DNA from: a virus
Length of the DNA: 64,000 nt
Virus record (IMG/VR): IMGVR_UViG_3300046004_000591
Span: 62,001-126,000 of that record
Reading direction: 5' to 3' (one strand)
A program made the position numbers and the translations under genes. The notes beneath the pieces are model-generated. The model was not told the DNA's origin. It saw only the letters and a program-made list of their open reading frames with translations, and did not search any database. Shown in pieces: positions 39,725 through 47,561 of this stretch. Position 1 is the stretch's first letter. Every line of letters begins with the position of its first letter.

Positions 39725-40050
39725 TTCAACAACTCTGTATAAAATTTACACAATTTCTGAAGTTCATCCAATGTAGCATCTCTCTTCAAGATATTTGCTC
39801 TATTTGATATCACTATACAATTCTCCTTTGTATATCCCAAACTTGAATCTATCCTGTCCAATGAATAAGAATCATCTGACATCGTTCTTCCTGTATTAAA
39901 TCTCAACGGCATACCCAAAATAGGGCATGTCAATGGAAAGGACAATTCGTGGAAATCCAATTTGGTTAATGTAAATGGGATAGATCGGGACGCTGCTGAA
40001 TTCTTATAATGATTATATAAATCGTTTATCGGCTTACTTGTTATATGCAT
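39721..40050 (-). CDS. Small HNH-like endonuclease
   Basis: A 109-aa minus-strand protein. CPILGMPLRF, YSLDRIDSSLGYTKENC and VISNRANILK are the core of a small phage HNH/homing nuclease group (S-x-DRID-x-GY-x-N, then a helix). The C-terminus LQKLCKFYTEL resembles part of the next endonuclease. It converges with the phosphoribosyltransferase-like gene (stops overlap by 2 nt), and the opposite orientation supports insertion. Confidence 0.75.
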   Translation of the reverse strand: MHITSKPINDLYNHYKNSAASRSIPFTLTKLDFHELSFPLTCPILGMPLRFNTGRTMSDDSYSLDRIDSSLGYTKENCIVISNRANILKRDATLDELQKLCKFYTELLN

Positions 40051-40192
40051 CTAGGTATCTCTTGCCTTTCGATAAGTTTAGTAGTATAATAATTTAAGGA
40101 AATAAATTTACTGAATGTAAATGTTTTTCTAGATAGTTAAAATACGTCTATCTTTCAATCAAAATGTATAAAATAAATCGAAAGGACAAACA

Positions 40193-41581
40193 ATGGAATT
40201 AATGGAAAGAATGCGTCAAAATTCAATAATCGCAAAACAACTATGCGCGGAAGATAAAATTCCTCAAACGGATTATTCGACACATGATGTAAAGAAATAC
40301 AAATTGATGTTAAAACAACATTGGGAATTAGGATTCAATTATCTTTGTATAACAAAAACTAAAGAATTTGTAAAATATAAAGGTTCTGGTAAATTATGGA
40401 AATCGTTGTTAAAGAAACATCCTTCTAGAATTTTAACAAAACTTTTATTTTCAAGTGACGATTTACAAGAATTTGCCGAAATGTGTAAATTTTACAGCGA
40501 TTTGTTTGATGTTGTAAATAATAAAGATTTTGCTAATTTGATTCCTGAATTAGGATATGAAGGGAATCAAGGTAATTTACCATTATGGGTCAAAAATGCA
40601 CCACAAGAAGTTTTGGATGAAATATATGTAAGAAGAACTGCTAATATGGTTGCCACCGTATTAGCAAAAGGTGAAGGATTCATGGTAGAAGCCAGAAGAG
40701 AATTGGAAGCGTATCATGAGAAACATGGAGTCACTTCCGCTATGCATATACCAGAAGTTGTTGAAAAATGTAAAGTTGCAGCATTAGAAGGTAATAGAAA
40801 GAAATATGGTGTAGATAATGTAATGCGTATCCAAGAATTCGTTGATAAAAGTAGAATTGGATTTCTGGATGCATTATTAGTTAAATATGGAACGGAAATG
40901 TCATCTCCATCACAAATTCCTGGTGTTGGAGCAAAGATCGCAGTTTCTAGAAATAAAACATTACAGATAAAATATGGAGTTTCTAATCCTTCTCAAATTC
41001 CTGGTGTAGCAAAGGCTAGAGGACCTAAGATAAGTAAGACTCTTAATGCCAAACCATTAGTCAAATGTCAATTTTGCGATCACACATCTAAGAAGATATT
41101 ATCTCATGAATTATTTTGCGATAATAATCCGAATAGAAAACACAATGAATTGATAGAATGTATATATTGCCATACAAAAACTACCAAAGGTAATATAACA
41201 AAATCCCATAATGAAAAATGTAAACAACATCCAAATTATAACAAAGAAAAATGGAGACCTTGGGAAAATCAATCCACTATAACAGAAAGACCAAATTTCA
41301 TTTTAACATATAGTAAGGCTGATGAAATTTTTGATATGTATAATAGAATATCCAAATACAATTCAACACAAAAACAAACTACATTAAAAATTAAAGAATT
41401 GTTATCTCCATCATACAACTGGTTAGAAGATAATGCAATTGCTAATATAGTTAAAAAAATTATTAATGATAATTTCAATCCATATGAATCTAAAAGTTGG
41501 AATGATTTTAAAAATAATTTTGATTTCGAACAGTTACAGAAGATCTGTGAGTCAAAATCTTCATCACAATTCAAGGAATAA
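40193..41581 (+). CDS. Seg/GIY-YIG-related mobile endonuclease with zinc fingers
   Basis: A 462-aa protein. N-terminal YLCITKTKEFVKYKGSGKLW and the following helices resemble degenerate GIY-YIG/Seg-type phage nucleases. Repeated KYGV-N-x-Q-IPGV segments (near 203-275) are typical of DNA-reading repeats in such enzymes. Two zinc fingers follow (CQFCDHTSKK..HELFC and CIYCHTK..HNEKC). It sits just before uvsX, whose ribosome site lies in its last codons. TAAATCGAAAGG precedes the ATG. Confidence 0.75.
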   Translation: MELMERMRQNSIIAKQLCAEDKIPQTDYSTHDVKKYKLMLKQHWELGFNYLCITKTKEFVKYKGSGKLWKSLLKKHPSRILTKLLFSSDDLQEFAEMCKFYSDLFDVVNNKDFANLIPELGYEGNQGNLPLWVKNAPQEVLDEIYVRRTANMVATVLAKGEGFMVEARRELEAYHEKHGVTSAMHIPEVVEKCKVAALEGNRKKYGVDNVMRIQEFVDKSRIGFLDALLVKYGTEMSSPSQIPGVGAKIAVSRNKTLQIKYGVSNPSQIPGVAKARGPKISKTLNAKPLVKCQFCDHTSKKILSHELFCDNNPNRKHNELIECIYCHTKTTKGNITKSHNEKCKQHPNYNKEKWRPWENQSTITERPNFILTYSKADEIFDMYNRISKYNSTQKQTTLKIKELLSPSYNWLEDNAIANIVKKIINDNFNPYESKSWNDFKNNFDFEQLQKICESKSSSQFKE

Positions 41582-41584
41582 AAC

Positions 41585-42673
41585 ATGAGCAAAAATAAAT
41601 TATTGGACAAATTGTTAAAAACTGGGTCAACAACAGGAGCTTCTATTTTAGCCGATTCTGATATGTTTGGAGTAAAACCGTTGGCAGTGACAGATTTACC
41701 AATTCTGAATATTGCATTCCATGGTAAATTAGACGGTGGTGTGCCACCTGGAATTACAACGGCAGCTGGAGATAGCAAAACTTTTAAGACGGCTCTGGCT
41801 CTATATTGTATGAAAGCGTATTTGGACAAATATGATGACGCCATTGGAATTATATATGATACTGAATTTGGAATCACTCCTGATTACATTAAAAGTTTTA
41901 AAATAGATCCAACTAGAGTAATCCATATTCCAGTGGAACATATTGAACAATTAAAATTCGATTTCATGAAGAAATTAGATTCAATTGAAAGGGGTGACCA
42001 TGTATTCTTTTTGGTTGATTCAATTGGTCAAATTAGTTCAAAAAAAGAAGTTGATGATACAAGTGATGAAAAATCAACTGTAGATATGACGCGTGCAAAA
42101 AGTTTAAGGTCATTATTGAGATTGGCTACAATACAATTAAGTAAAAAGAATTTACCATGTTTCCTTATCAACCATGTTTATCTTACACTCGAGCTCTATC
42201 AAAAAGTTGTAATTCCAGGAGGTACTGCCGTGACGTATTCCTCCAATCAAATTTTTGTTATCACTAAATCTCAAGAAAAATCTAGTGATGGTGAATTGGA
42301 TGGATGGAAATTCACAATCAACATTCATAAATCAAGAAATGTTAAAGAAAAATCTAAATTACCATTTGTTGTAAAATATGATGGTGGTATTCAAAAATAC
42401 TCTGGTTTATTAGATATTGCTATCGATATTGGTGCTGTTGTTAAACCGAGTAATGGTTGGTTCTCAAGAGTTGATTTAGCTACTGGTGAAATTGAACCTC
42501 AAAAGTTAAGAAGAGCTGCTACCGATACTGCTGAATTTTGGGATCCATTATTGAATTGTCCTATATTCCAACGTAAGATTGAAGAAGAATTCAAATTATC
42601 GGGCGATTTAGTGACTGATGCGGATATTACAGCAGAATTAGATACCTTGGAAATGGATGACTTAGATGATTAA
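41585..42673 (+). CDS. uvsX: UvsX-like recombinase
   Basis: A 362-aa RecA-family protein. Walker A appears as AGDSKTFKTA (61-70, Lys68), the UvsX variant of GxxxxGKT; IIYDTEFGI, FFLVDSIGQI (Walker B), LPCFLINHVYLT and VIPGGTAVTYSSNQIFVI follow in order. UvsX catalyses strand exchange for recombination-dependent replication with UvsY and gp32. AAGGAATAAAAC before the ATG lies in the end of the endonuclease gene. Length is a little under that of T4 UvsX (about 390). Confidence 0.93.
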   Translation: MSKNKLLDKLLKTGSTTGASILADSDMFGVKPLAVTDLPILNIAFHGKLDGGVPPGITTAAGDSKTFKTALALYCMKAYLDKYDDAIGIIYDTEFGITPDYIKSFKIDPTRVIHIPVEHIEQLKFDFMKKLDSIERGDHVFFLVDSIGQISSKKEVDDTSDEKSTVDMTRAKSLRSLLRLATIQLSKKNLPCFLINHVYLTLELYQKVVIPGGTAVTYSSNQIFVITKSQEKSSDGELDGWKFTINIHKSRNVKEKSKLPFVVKYDGGIQKYSGLLDIAIDIGAVVKPSNGWFSRVDLATGEIEPQKLRRAATDTAEFWDPLLNCPIFQRKIEEEFKLSGDLVTDADITAELDTLEMDDLDD

Positions 42674-43175
42674 ATTTACAGTAAGATACTTAGAAGATTC
42701 AATTATCATCGAAGACCAAGAATCGAACATCAGAGAATTGCCGGATGGAATTGACGATGACCAGAGATACCAGTCAGTTATCTCTTATCTCTCATCAATT
42801 GGTTATACAGACATTCAAGTTGTAGACCAATACGATAATGTATTGGAGTTGGAAGCAACGCCTGTAGTAATTAGGGATATTCCTTTAAAATCAAACAAAT
42901 ATGAAGTAATTAGTTACATTAACGATTTGGGAGATAAGATTACAGCGATTGAATTGAAGGAAGAATACGTTGGATGGATTATCTCATTCGAGGATATCGA
43001 GTTACCACCAGTGTATTCAGATGACGATGATAGAGTAATCAATTATAAGTACAACGTGCATTACAGACCAGCTGATTCGGTGTTTGATGTTAAGAAGTTT
43101 GAGAGATATATCGAGGTAATCTTATGTGATATATTGGAGAACGGATTGAAATGTAACGTATTGGAATACGTATGA
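42666..43175 (+). CDS. Hypothetical acidic protein after uvsX
   Basis: A 169-aa acidic protein overlapping the uvsX end by 8 nt. It contains repeated short beta-like segments (VTYLEDSIIIEDQ-like and YKYNVHYRPADS). T4 uvsY does not match it by sequence, and I see no other family. Its position suggests a replication or recombination role only by proximity. Confidence 0.55.
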   Translation: MIKFTVRYLEDSIIIEDQESNIRELPDGIDDDQRYQSVISYLSSIGYTDIQVVDQYDNVLELEATPVVIRDIPLKSNKYEVISYINDLGDKITAIELKEEYVGWIISFEDIELPPVYSDDDDRVINYKYNVHYRPADSVFDVKKFERYIEVILCDILENGLKCNVLEYV

Positions 43176-43243
43176 TTTGGATGTCATTAGTATTGATTGG
43201 ATACGTCATGATAGATACAATTTTGAATTTGTTTAAAAAGTGA
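43172..43243 (+). CDS. Possible membrane micropeptide (23 aa)
   Basis: A 23-aa frame in an ATGA overlap: one hydrophobic segment, then NLFKK. Short but in line with other coupled membrane peptides here. No ribosome site beyond coupling. Confidence 0.35.
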   Translation: MIWMSLVLIGYVMIDTILNLFKK

Positions 43244-43249
43244 TGAGAG

Positions 43250-43286
43250 AACCTAGTTGGTGGAAATATCAGCTAGGTTTTTCTTT
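43250..43286 (+). terminator. Terminator, first of three near-identical copies
   Basis: AACCTAG (43250-43256) pairs with CTAGGTT (43273-43279), then TTTCTTTGG. The loop region TTGG-TGGAAATATCA recurs at 43954 and 44506. Confidence 0.8.
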
Positions 43287-43342
43287 GGAAAACAATAGAT
43301 ATAATCTATAATGAATACAAATTTAATTTATCGGGAATGAAG

Positions 43343-43948
43343 ATGTTGAGATTTGGAGAATACAATAAAATGTTGATGGAAATGCCAAAGATTATGAAAA
43401 GTTGGGATCCAGAAGAATTAATAGATGCAGATAAAAATAGAGAAAATTATCTGGAATTGTATAAAGAACAAAGAAAGAAATTGGCGTTTAATTTATCGGC
43501 AAATTCAAATATGTACGAATGGAGAGATAATTTCTTTGTATTAGATATTGAAGAAGAATTGATTACATACGATATGACATATAAATTGGGTAGTTGTATA
43601 GAACTTGGAGATTTCGTTTGGCAATCTGGAGTTTGGATAAATCCAGTTTACAATTATATCGAAGGTGTTGCGGCTAAAATGTTTTTTGAAATTTTATTGA
43701 AACGACACCATACAATTTTAACGGATTCTATTCAAACATTTGATGGTAAACGATTTTGGGAACGTTGTATCGGTAAGGCGTTTAATAAAGGATTGAACGT
43801 ATATTATTTTGATTTTTTAACCAAAGAATTGGAGAAGATTGATAATTTACACGAATGGGAAATGTTCAAAAAGAAAAATAAAGATATTTGGGGTAAAACT
43901 GATAGACATAAGATGAAACGTATGTTGATTACAGATAAATTGTTGTAA
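43343..43948 (+). CDS. Unknown protein with capsid-targeting-like N-terminus
   Basis: A 201-aa protein. ATG 43343 is preferred over 43337 for spacing from CGGGA and because it gives MLRFGEYNKMLME, the shared tag (F-x-E-Y...L-M-E). The remainder has KLAFNLSANSNMYEWRDNFF and a C-terminal basic part; no family is recognised. It is flanked by two copies of the same terminator, so it looks like a cassette. Confidence 0.6.
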   Translation: MLRFGEYNKMLMEMPKIMKSWDPEELIDADKNRENYLELYKEQRKKLAFNLSANSNMYEWRDNFFVLDIEEELITYDMTYKLGSCIELGDFVWQSGVWINPVYNYIEGVAAKMFFEILLKRHHTILTDSIQTFDGKRFWERCIGKAFNKGLNVYYFDFLTKELEKIDNLHEWEMFKKKNKDIWGKTDRHKMKRMLITDKLL

Positions 43949-43953
43949 TGTTG

Positions 43954-43992
43954 AACCTAGTTGGTAGAAATATCAACTAGGATTTCTTTTTT
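43954..43992 (+). terminator. Terminator, second copy
   Basis: CCTAGTTG (43956-43963) pairs with CAACTAGG (43974-43981), followed by ATTTCTTTTTTT. Sequence is almost the same as at 43250 and 44506. Confidence 0.8.
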
Positions 43993-44012
43993 TAATTACT
44001 ATAGGAATTCTG

Positions 44013-44495
44013 ATGTTGGTAAAATATACAAAATCATATTCAGAACGTAACGATAATTTGTATAATTTATTGGATACAATCGAAAATCAAAATTATATAA
44101 TTGACGAACGTTCTATGTTTGTAAAAATGGATGATTCTGAATTGAAACCATTAGAATTTAAAAATGTTGATGGTAACATTGAATCTAAATGTATTGGATT
44201 TTGTGTTGATTCTAAAAATAAATTTGTTGAATTTTTATTGTATATAAATCCTCATACATTTTCTAGTAAGGATTTATATAAGATTTCTAATGAATCAATT
44301 TCAAATCATATAAATGTATATTTTGATGTCTGTAAAAATGGAGAGAAAATAGATTACAATTTGGTTGATGTAATTTACAATTCATTTATAAACGGAGATG
44401 AAATATACATTGGTTGCGGCGCGAAAATAAAAGTTGAAGATTCTAAAATGTATAGATTTAATTCTATTATGAAATTGTCATTTTGGATTGAATAG
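44013..44495 (+). CDS. Hypothetical protein
   Basis: A 160-aa acidic protein, low G+C even for this genome. TATAGGAATTCTG precedes the ATG. No motif. Like the gene before it, it is closed by a copy of the AACCTAG terminator, so the two may have been added as cassettes. Confidence 0.6.
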   Translation: MLVKYTKSYSERNDNLYNLLDTIENQNYIIDERSMFVKMDDSELKPLEFKNVDGNIESKCIGFCVDSKNKFVEFLLYINPHTFSSKDLYKISNESISNHINVYFDVCKNGEKIDYNLVDVIYNSFINGDEIYIGCGAKIKVEDSKMYRFNSIMKLSFWIE

Positions 44496-44505
44496 ATAAT
44501 CAGAG

Positions 44506-44541
44506 AACCTAGTTGGTAGAAATATCAGCTAGGTTTTTCTT
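44506..44541 (+). terminator. Terminator, third copy
   Basis: AACCTAG (44506-44512) pairs with CTAGGTT (44529-44535), then TTTCTTTGG, as at 43250. Confidence 0.8.
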
Positions 44542-44570
44542 TGGATATTGAAAAAGTATAGTATAATAGA
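44540..44570 (+). promoter_or_regulatory. Phage promoter, 16-nt spaced class (TTTGGA variant)
   Basis: TTTGGA 44540-44545, 16 nt, TATAAT 44562-44567, AGA. The -35 has one change from TTTCGA. It drives the 44595 gene. Confidence 0.6.
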
Positions 44571-44594
44571 ACCATCTTAACAAAGGAGAACAAA

Positions 44595-45086
44595 ATGAGT
44601 AATGTTAAATTAGCCGAATGTATTTTAGAAACAATTGGGTTAGACAATGAATACAAGGATGAATTGATTGAAGCGATAGATGAGTTTCACAAAGAAAATC
44701 CTAATGCGTTTTTCGAACAATTTGTTGATTGGGATAAACAACCAGATGATTGTGCGACTGTTGAATTCAGAATGATACATAAATCGAAATTCGATACAAC
44801 CTATGGTAAATCTACTTCGATTTGTATATTAAAAAGACCAGAACGAGTAAAGAAGATGATTACCATCAATGGATTTGAAGTAGAAGATGGTAATAGATTG
44901 TTGAAACCTGGAGATTCCTTTTATTATCCTGATTTTGGTTCAATCAATCATACAAATTTTGTGAATAGATACGATACATATTCAGAAATTCAAAATGCAT
45001 TGGTAAAGTCTGGTATGGTGTATAAAGATAGAGATTCCGCTAGAAATCGAGCTAAATCAATGATGGGGATAGATCCTAATGATTGA
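44595..45086 (+). CDS. Unknown protein with a phage-shared C-terminal domain
   Basis: A 163-aa protein. The C-terminal 70 residues (INGFEVEDGNRLLKPGDSFY ... SARNRAKSMMGIDPND) match the end of the 54555 product in order and spacing, so both carry one common domain of unknown role. AAAGGAGAACAAA precedes the ATG. It overlaps the next gene by 8 nt. Confidence 0.65.
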   Translation: MSNVKLAECILETIGLDNEYKDELIEAIDEFHKENPNAFFEQFVDWDKQPDDCATVEFRMIHKSKFDTTYGKSTSICILKRPERVKKMITINGFEVEDGNRLLKPGDSFYYPDFGSINHTNFVNRYDTYSEIQNALVKSGMVYKDRDSARNRAKSMMGIDPND

Positions 45087-45453
45087 ATTTAGAATGTTGA
45101 CCGAAGACGAGATTGTTGATTTACAGAAAGACAAGAAGGAATCATATCACAAGATGGTTGATATATTGGGCAAGATGAATAAGAAACGTATTGATGTATT
45201 TCCTGATTATTGTTCTAGTGGGTTATGGGAACATGAAACAGGATTGATGATTAGTGAATGTGATGTTGAACAATACGTACCAGAAGGATTGATGATTGCT
45301 TTATATTATTGGCATGCGTATTGGGAAGGACATACGGATTTAGAGGAACATAAGAATTGTTCTGATGAATTTCATGCTGATGGTAGACGTATTGTTAAAT
45401 TGATGAACGAAAGTCAGACTAAATTTCATTTTGAATATAAACAATTCGATTAA
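45079..45453 (+). CDS. Hypothetical protein
   Basis: A 124-aa protein, first part charged and helical, second part with WHAYWEGHTDLEEHKNCSD and HADGRRIVKLM, rich in His, Trp and Glu. A metal site is possible but not a known one. It overlaps the previous gene by 8 nt. Confidence 0.6.
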   Translation: MIEFRMLTEDEIVDLQKDKKESYHKMVDILGKMNKKRIDVFPDYCSSGLWEHETGLMISECDVEQYVPEGLMIALYYWHAYWEGHTDLEEHKNCSDEFHADGRRIVKLMNESQTKFHFEYKQFD

Positions 45454-45461
45454 AATAGTTC

Positions 45462-45492
45462 TTTCTTATTTGGACTAAATGAATATAATAGA
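45462..45492 (+). promoter_or_regulatory. Phage promoter, 16-nt spaced class (TTTCTT variant)
   Basis: TTTCTT 45462-45467, 16 nt, TATAAT 45484-45489, AGA. The same TTTCTTATTT variant occurs at 54497. Confidence 0.65.
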
Positions 45493-45518
45493 AATATATT
45501 AACAGAGAGGAGATGAAA

Positions 45519-46097
45519 ATGGAACCACAATTTATTGATGATTTATCGGAATTCTTGGTTAGACATAAACGAGATTTGTATAGTACAAATGATTACAAGA
45601 ATTATCTTAATGTATGGTTTGATGATAAGAAACCATTAGTTAAAAAACAAGCTGTTGGATTAATTGATGGTCAAATTAAAGAGTTGGCAAAAATATGTTC
45701 AACAGATAAAGTGTTTGATTATGAAAAATTGATTAGAGGTTTTATTGAATCTCAGGAAATCAATGTATTCAAATTGTTGGAACCAGATTGGACTGTTATG
45801 CATAAAGGTGTTGCGTCTTATGTATTGAAAGGTCAAACTAGATCACCTACAGGTGAATCTCTTGGCGATGTGGTTTTATGTAGATATAAACGACCATTGG
45901 AATTGGCTAATTATTATACACATAAAGAAACTGGAATTGAGTATAAGAAAGTTTCTGTTCAGAAGATGGATTTCCAAGGAACATTGTATGATTGTATTAC
46001 ATTAAATCATATTGGTACAGAACACAATTTTGTGTATACATTAGAAGCATTACATGAACAGTTTATCGATAATTTGAAAGGAACAATATATGATTGA
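45519..46097 (+). CDS. Hypothetical protein
   Basis: A 192-aa protein. ATG 45519 is preferred to the in-frame ATG 45513, which sits too close to the AGAGAGGAG ribosome site. A helical first half is followed by a beta-rich part with GESLGDVVLCRYKRPLEL. No family is recognised. Confidence 0.65.
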   Translation: MEPQFIDDLSEFLVRHKRDLYSTNDYKNYLNVWFDDKKPLVKKQAVGLIDGQIKELAKICSTDKVFDYEKLIRGFIESQEINVFKLLEPDWTVMHKGVASYVLKGQTRSPTGESLGDVVLCRYKRPLELANYYTHKETGIEYKKVSVQKMDFQGTLYDCITLNHIGTEHNFVYTLEALHEQFIDNLKGTIYD

Positions 46098-46251
46098 TTT
46101 AACGGAACCACAAGTTTATGATGAACAAACGATTGAGAAGATACAATTAGCTGGTTCATTATTGTTAATCAACCAATTGAAATTGTTTAATGTCGGCGAC
46201 CAGAGTTGGAAACAATCTGTTGTAGAACAATTACTGGAAGATGAAAAATGA
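46090..46251 (+). CDS. Small helical protein (53 aa)
   Basis: A 53-aa frame overlapping the previous gene by 8 nt, with AAAGGAACAATAT upstream. Acidic and helical (QTIEKIQLAGSLLLINQLKL). Function unknown. Confidence 0.5.
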   Translation: MIDLTEPQVYDEQTIEKIQLAGSLLLINQLKLFNVGDQSWKQSVVEQLLEDEK

Positions 46252-46311
46252 TTGAAATTTTACATAACAGAAATAATGGGTTCCACTGAATTTATTCAAT
46301 TGGAGAAAATT

Positions 46312-46509
46312 ATGCACGTTGGTTACAGAACCATTAGAACAACACAAGAACGTAAGATGAGTTTTATCGATCCTGATGTAATTGAAACTGGATTACATGT
46401 ATCTGGTCGTAATAGAGCAAATAGATTACCAAGTTCATGGGATGATATACATCGTCATTCAGATAAATGTTGGAAGACTCAATCTAAACGAAAACATCAA
46501 TACAAATAA
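46312..46509 (+). CDS. Small conserved phage protein (LPSSWDDI type)
   Basis: A 65-aa basic protein. I chose ATG 46312 because TTGGAGAAAATT precedes it; an open frame upstream starts only with TTG. RNRANRLPSSWDDI and KCWKTQSKRKHQY are shared by tiny basic proteins of many phages (L-P-x-SWDDI...KCWK-x-KRKQ). Function unknown. Confidence 0.65.
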   Translation: MHVGYRTIRTTQERKMSFIDPDVIETGLHVSGRNRANRLPSSWDDIHRHSDKCWKTQSKRKHQYK

Positions 46510-46515
46510 TTTGGA

Positions 46516-46545
46516 CGGAACATCTATAATGGATGTTCCGCTTTA
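46516..46545 (+). terminator. Hairpin, possible weak terminator
   Basis: CGGAACATC (46516-46524) pairs with GATGTTCCG (46532-46540), then CTTTA. The T-tract is short and the next ribosome site follows at once, so readthrough is likely. Confidence 0.5.
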
Positions 46546-46559
46546 TAGAGGATTGAAAA

Positions 46560-46874
46560 ATGTTAAAATCAGATAATGAAAATCAATTATCGTATCGTCA
46601 GATAACCCAATTAGAAGACACATATGATTTACCAAACATTACATATGATGAACTTAATGATGGTATTTTGTTGAAAGATATTCAAGATGGGATTTATGAT
46701 ATTGAGTATTGTTTTGGTGGTTGGAAAACTTGTAGAGTCACTATTTTACAAGGAAAAATACCATATGTTGAATTCTTTGATGAATGGGGTGGGACAAATA
46801 AGATTCATTATAATGAAGTTCATCCTTTCTATCAAGGATTCATTTTTGGTAAATTTATTGAGAAATTATTATGA
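46560..46874 (+). CDS. Hypothetical protein
   Basis: A 104-aa acidic protein with TAGAGGATTGAAAA before the ATG. GGWKTCRVTILQGKIPYVEF looks like a small beta barrel. ATGA overlap with the sirtuin gene, so the two are translated together. Confidence 0.6.
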   Translation: MLKSDNENQLSYRQITQLEDTYDLPNITYDELNDGILLKDIQDGIYDIEYCFGGWKTCRVTILQGKIPYVEFFDEWGGTNKIHYNEVHPFYQGFIFGKFIEKLL

Positions 46875-47560
46875 AGATATTATTTTTAACGGGTGCTGGT
46901 ATATCAGCTGAATCTGGTCTGAGTACATTTAGAAATTCAGATGGATTATGGAACAACTACAACATTGAAGATGTTTGTACACCAAAGGCATTAGCCGAAA
47001 CTCCTGAATTGGTTCATGAATTTTATAACATGAGACGCAAAGAAGTTCAGACTGTTGAACCTAATGCAGCACATATTGCTATCAAGGAATTGGAACAATA
47101 TCATGATGTAACAGTCATCACAACCAATGTTGATAATTTACATGAACGAGCAGGTTCCAGCAAAGTTATCCATCTACATGGCGAATTACTTAAAGCAAGA
47201 GATACCGTAACAGGATTTACATATGATTGGACTGATGATATGTTTGTGGGAACATTATCTGAACAAGGTAATCAATTAAGACCACATATTGTATTCTTCT
47301 ATGAAGATGTTCCGATGTTTGAAACTGCATATGCAATGATTAAAGAAGAACATTATGATTACATGGTTGTGGTTGGAACGTCGTTATCAGTTTATCCTGC
47401 TGCGTCATTATTGGATGCCGTCGGTTCAGACTGTAAAATTTTATTGGTGGATTTAGTTAAACCATCAACAATGTGGGCTGAATTTGAATTCTTTGAAGGT
47501 AAGGCAGGAGAACAAGTTCCTAAGATTTGTGATACCATTTTCAAGAAGATGGAGAAATAA
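46871..47560 (+). CDS. Sir2-family deacylase (CobB-like, zinc-less)
   Basis: A 229-aa sirtuin. GAGISAESGLSTFR (8-21), TTNVDNLHERAG (84-95), catalytic His103 in LHGE and GTSLSVYPA are intact. FYNMRRKE has the Tyr52/Arg55 pair seen in CobB-type desuccinylases. The segment where zinc cysteines should be (after LHGE) has none, so it is the zinc-less type. It uses NAD+ to remove acyl groups from lysines. It may counter host regulation or consume NAD+; the NAD theme of the window makes it notable. Confidence 0.88.
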   Translation: MKILFLTGAGISAESGLSTFRNSDGLWNNYNIEDVCTPKALAETPELVHEFYNMRRKEVQTVEPNAAHIAIKELEQYHDVTVITTNVDNLHERAGSSKVIHLHGELLKARDTVTGFTYDWTDDMFVGTLSEQGNQLRPHIVFFYEDVPMFETAYAMIKEEHYDYMVVVGTSLSVYPAASLLDAVGSDCKILLVDLVKPSTMWAEFEFFEGKAGEQVPKICDTIFKKMEK

Positions 47561-47561
47561 A

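Noticed and set aside
40067-40090. TTTCGA and TATAAT before the Seg-like endonuclease
   Set aside because: The spacing is 12 nt, not 16 or 17, and TATAAT is followed by AAT. It may be a damaged promoter but does not fit the class.
41269-41877. 202-codon minus-strand frame across the endonuclease end and uvsX start
   Set aside because: uvsX and the endonuclease are clearly coded on the + strand; the reverse frame has no motif or ribosome site.
46252-46311. Upstream extension of the LPSSWDDI protein
   Set aside because: It would start at TTG with no ribosome site; ATG 46312 has GGAGA at proper distance and the length of the known small family.
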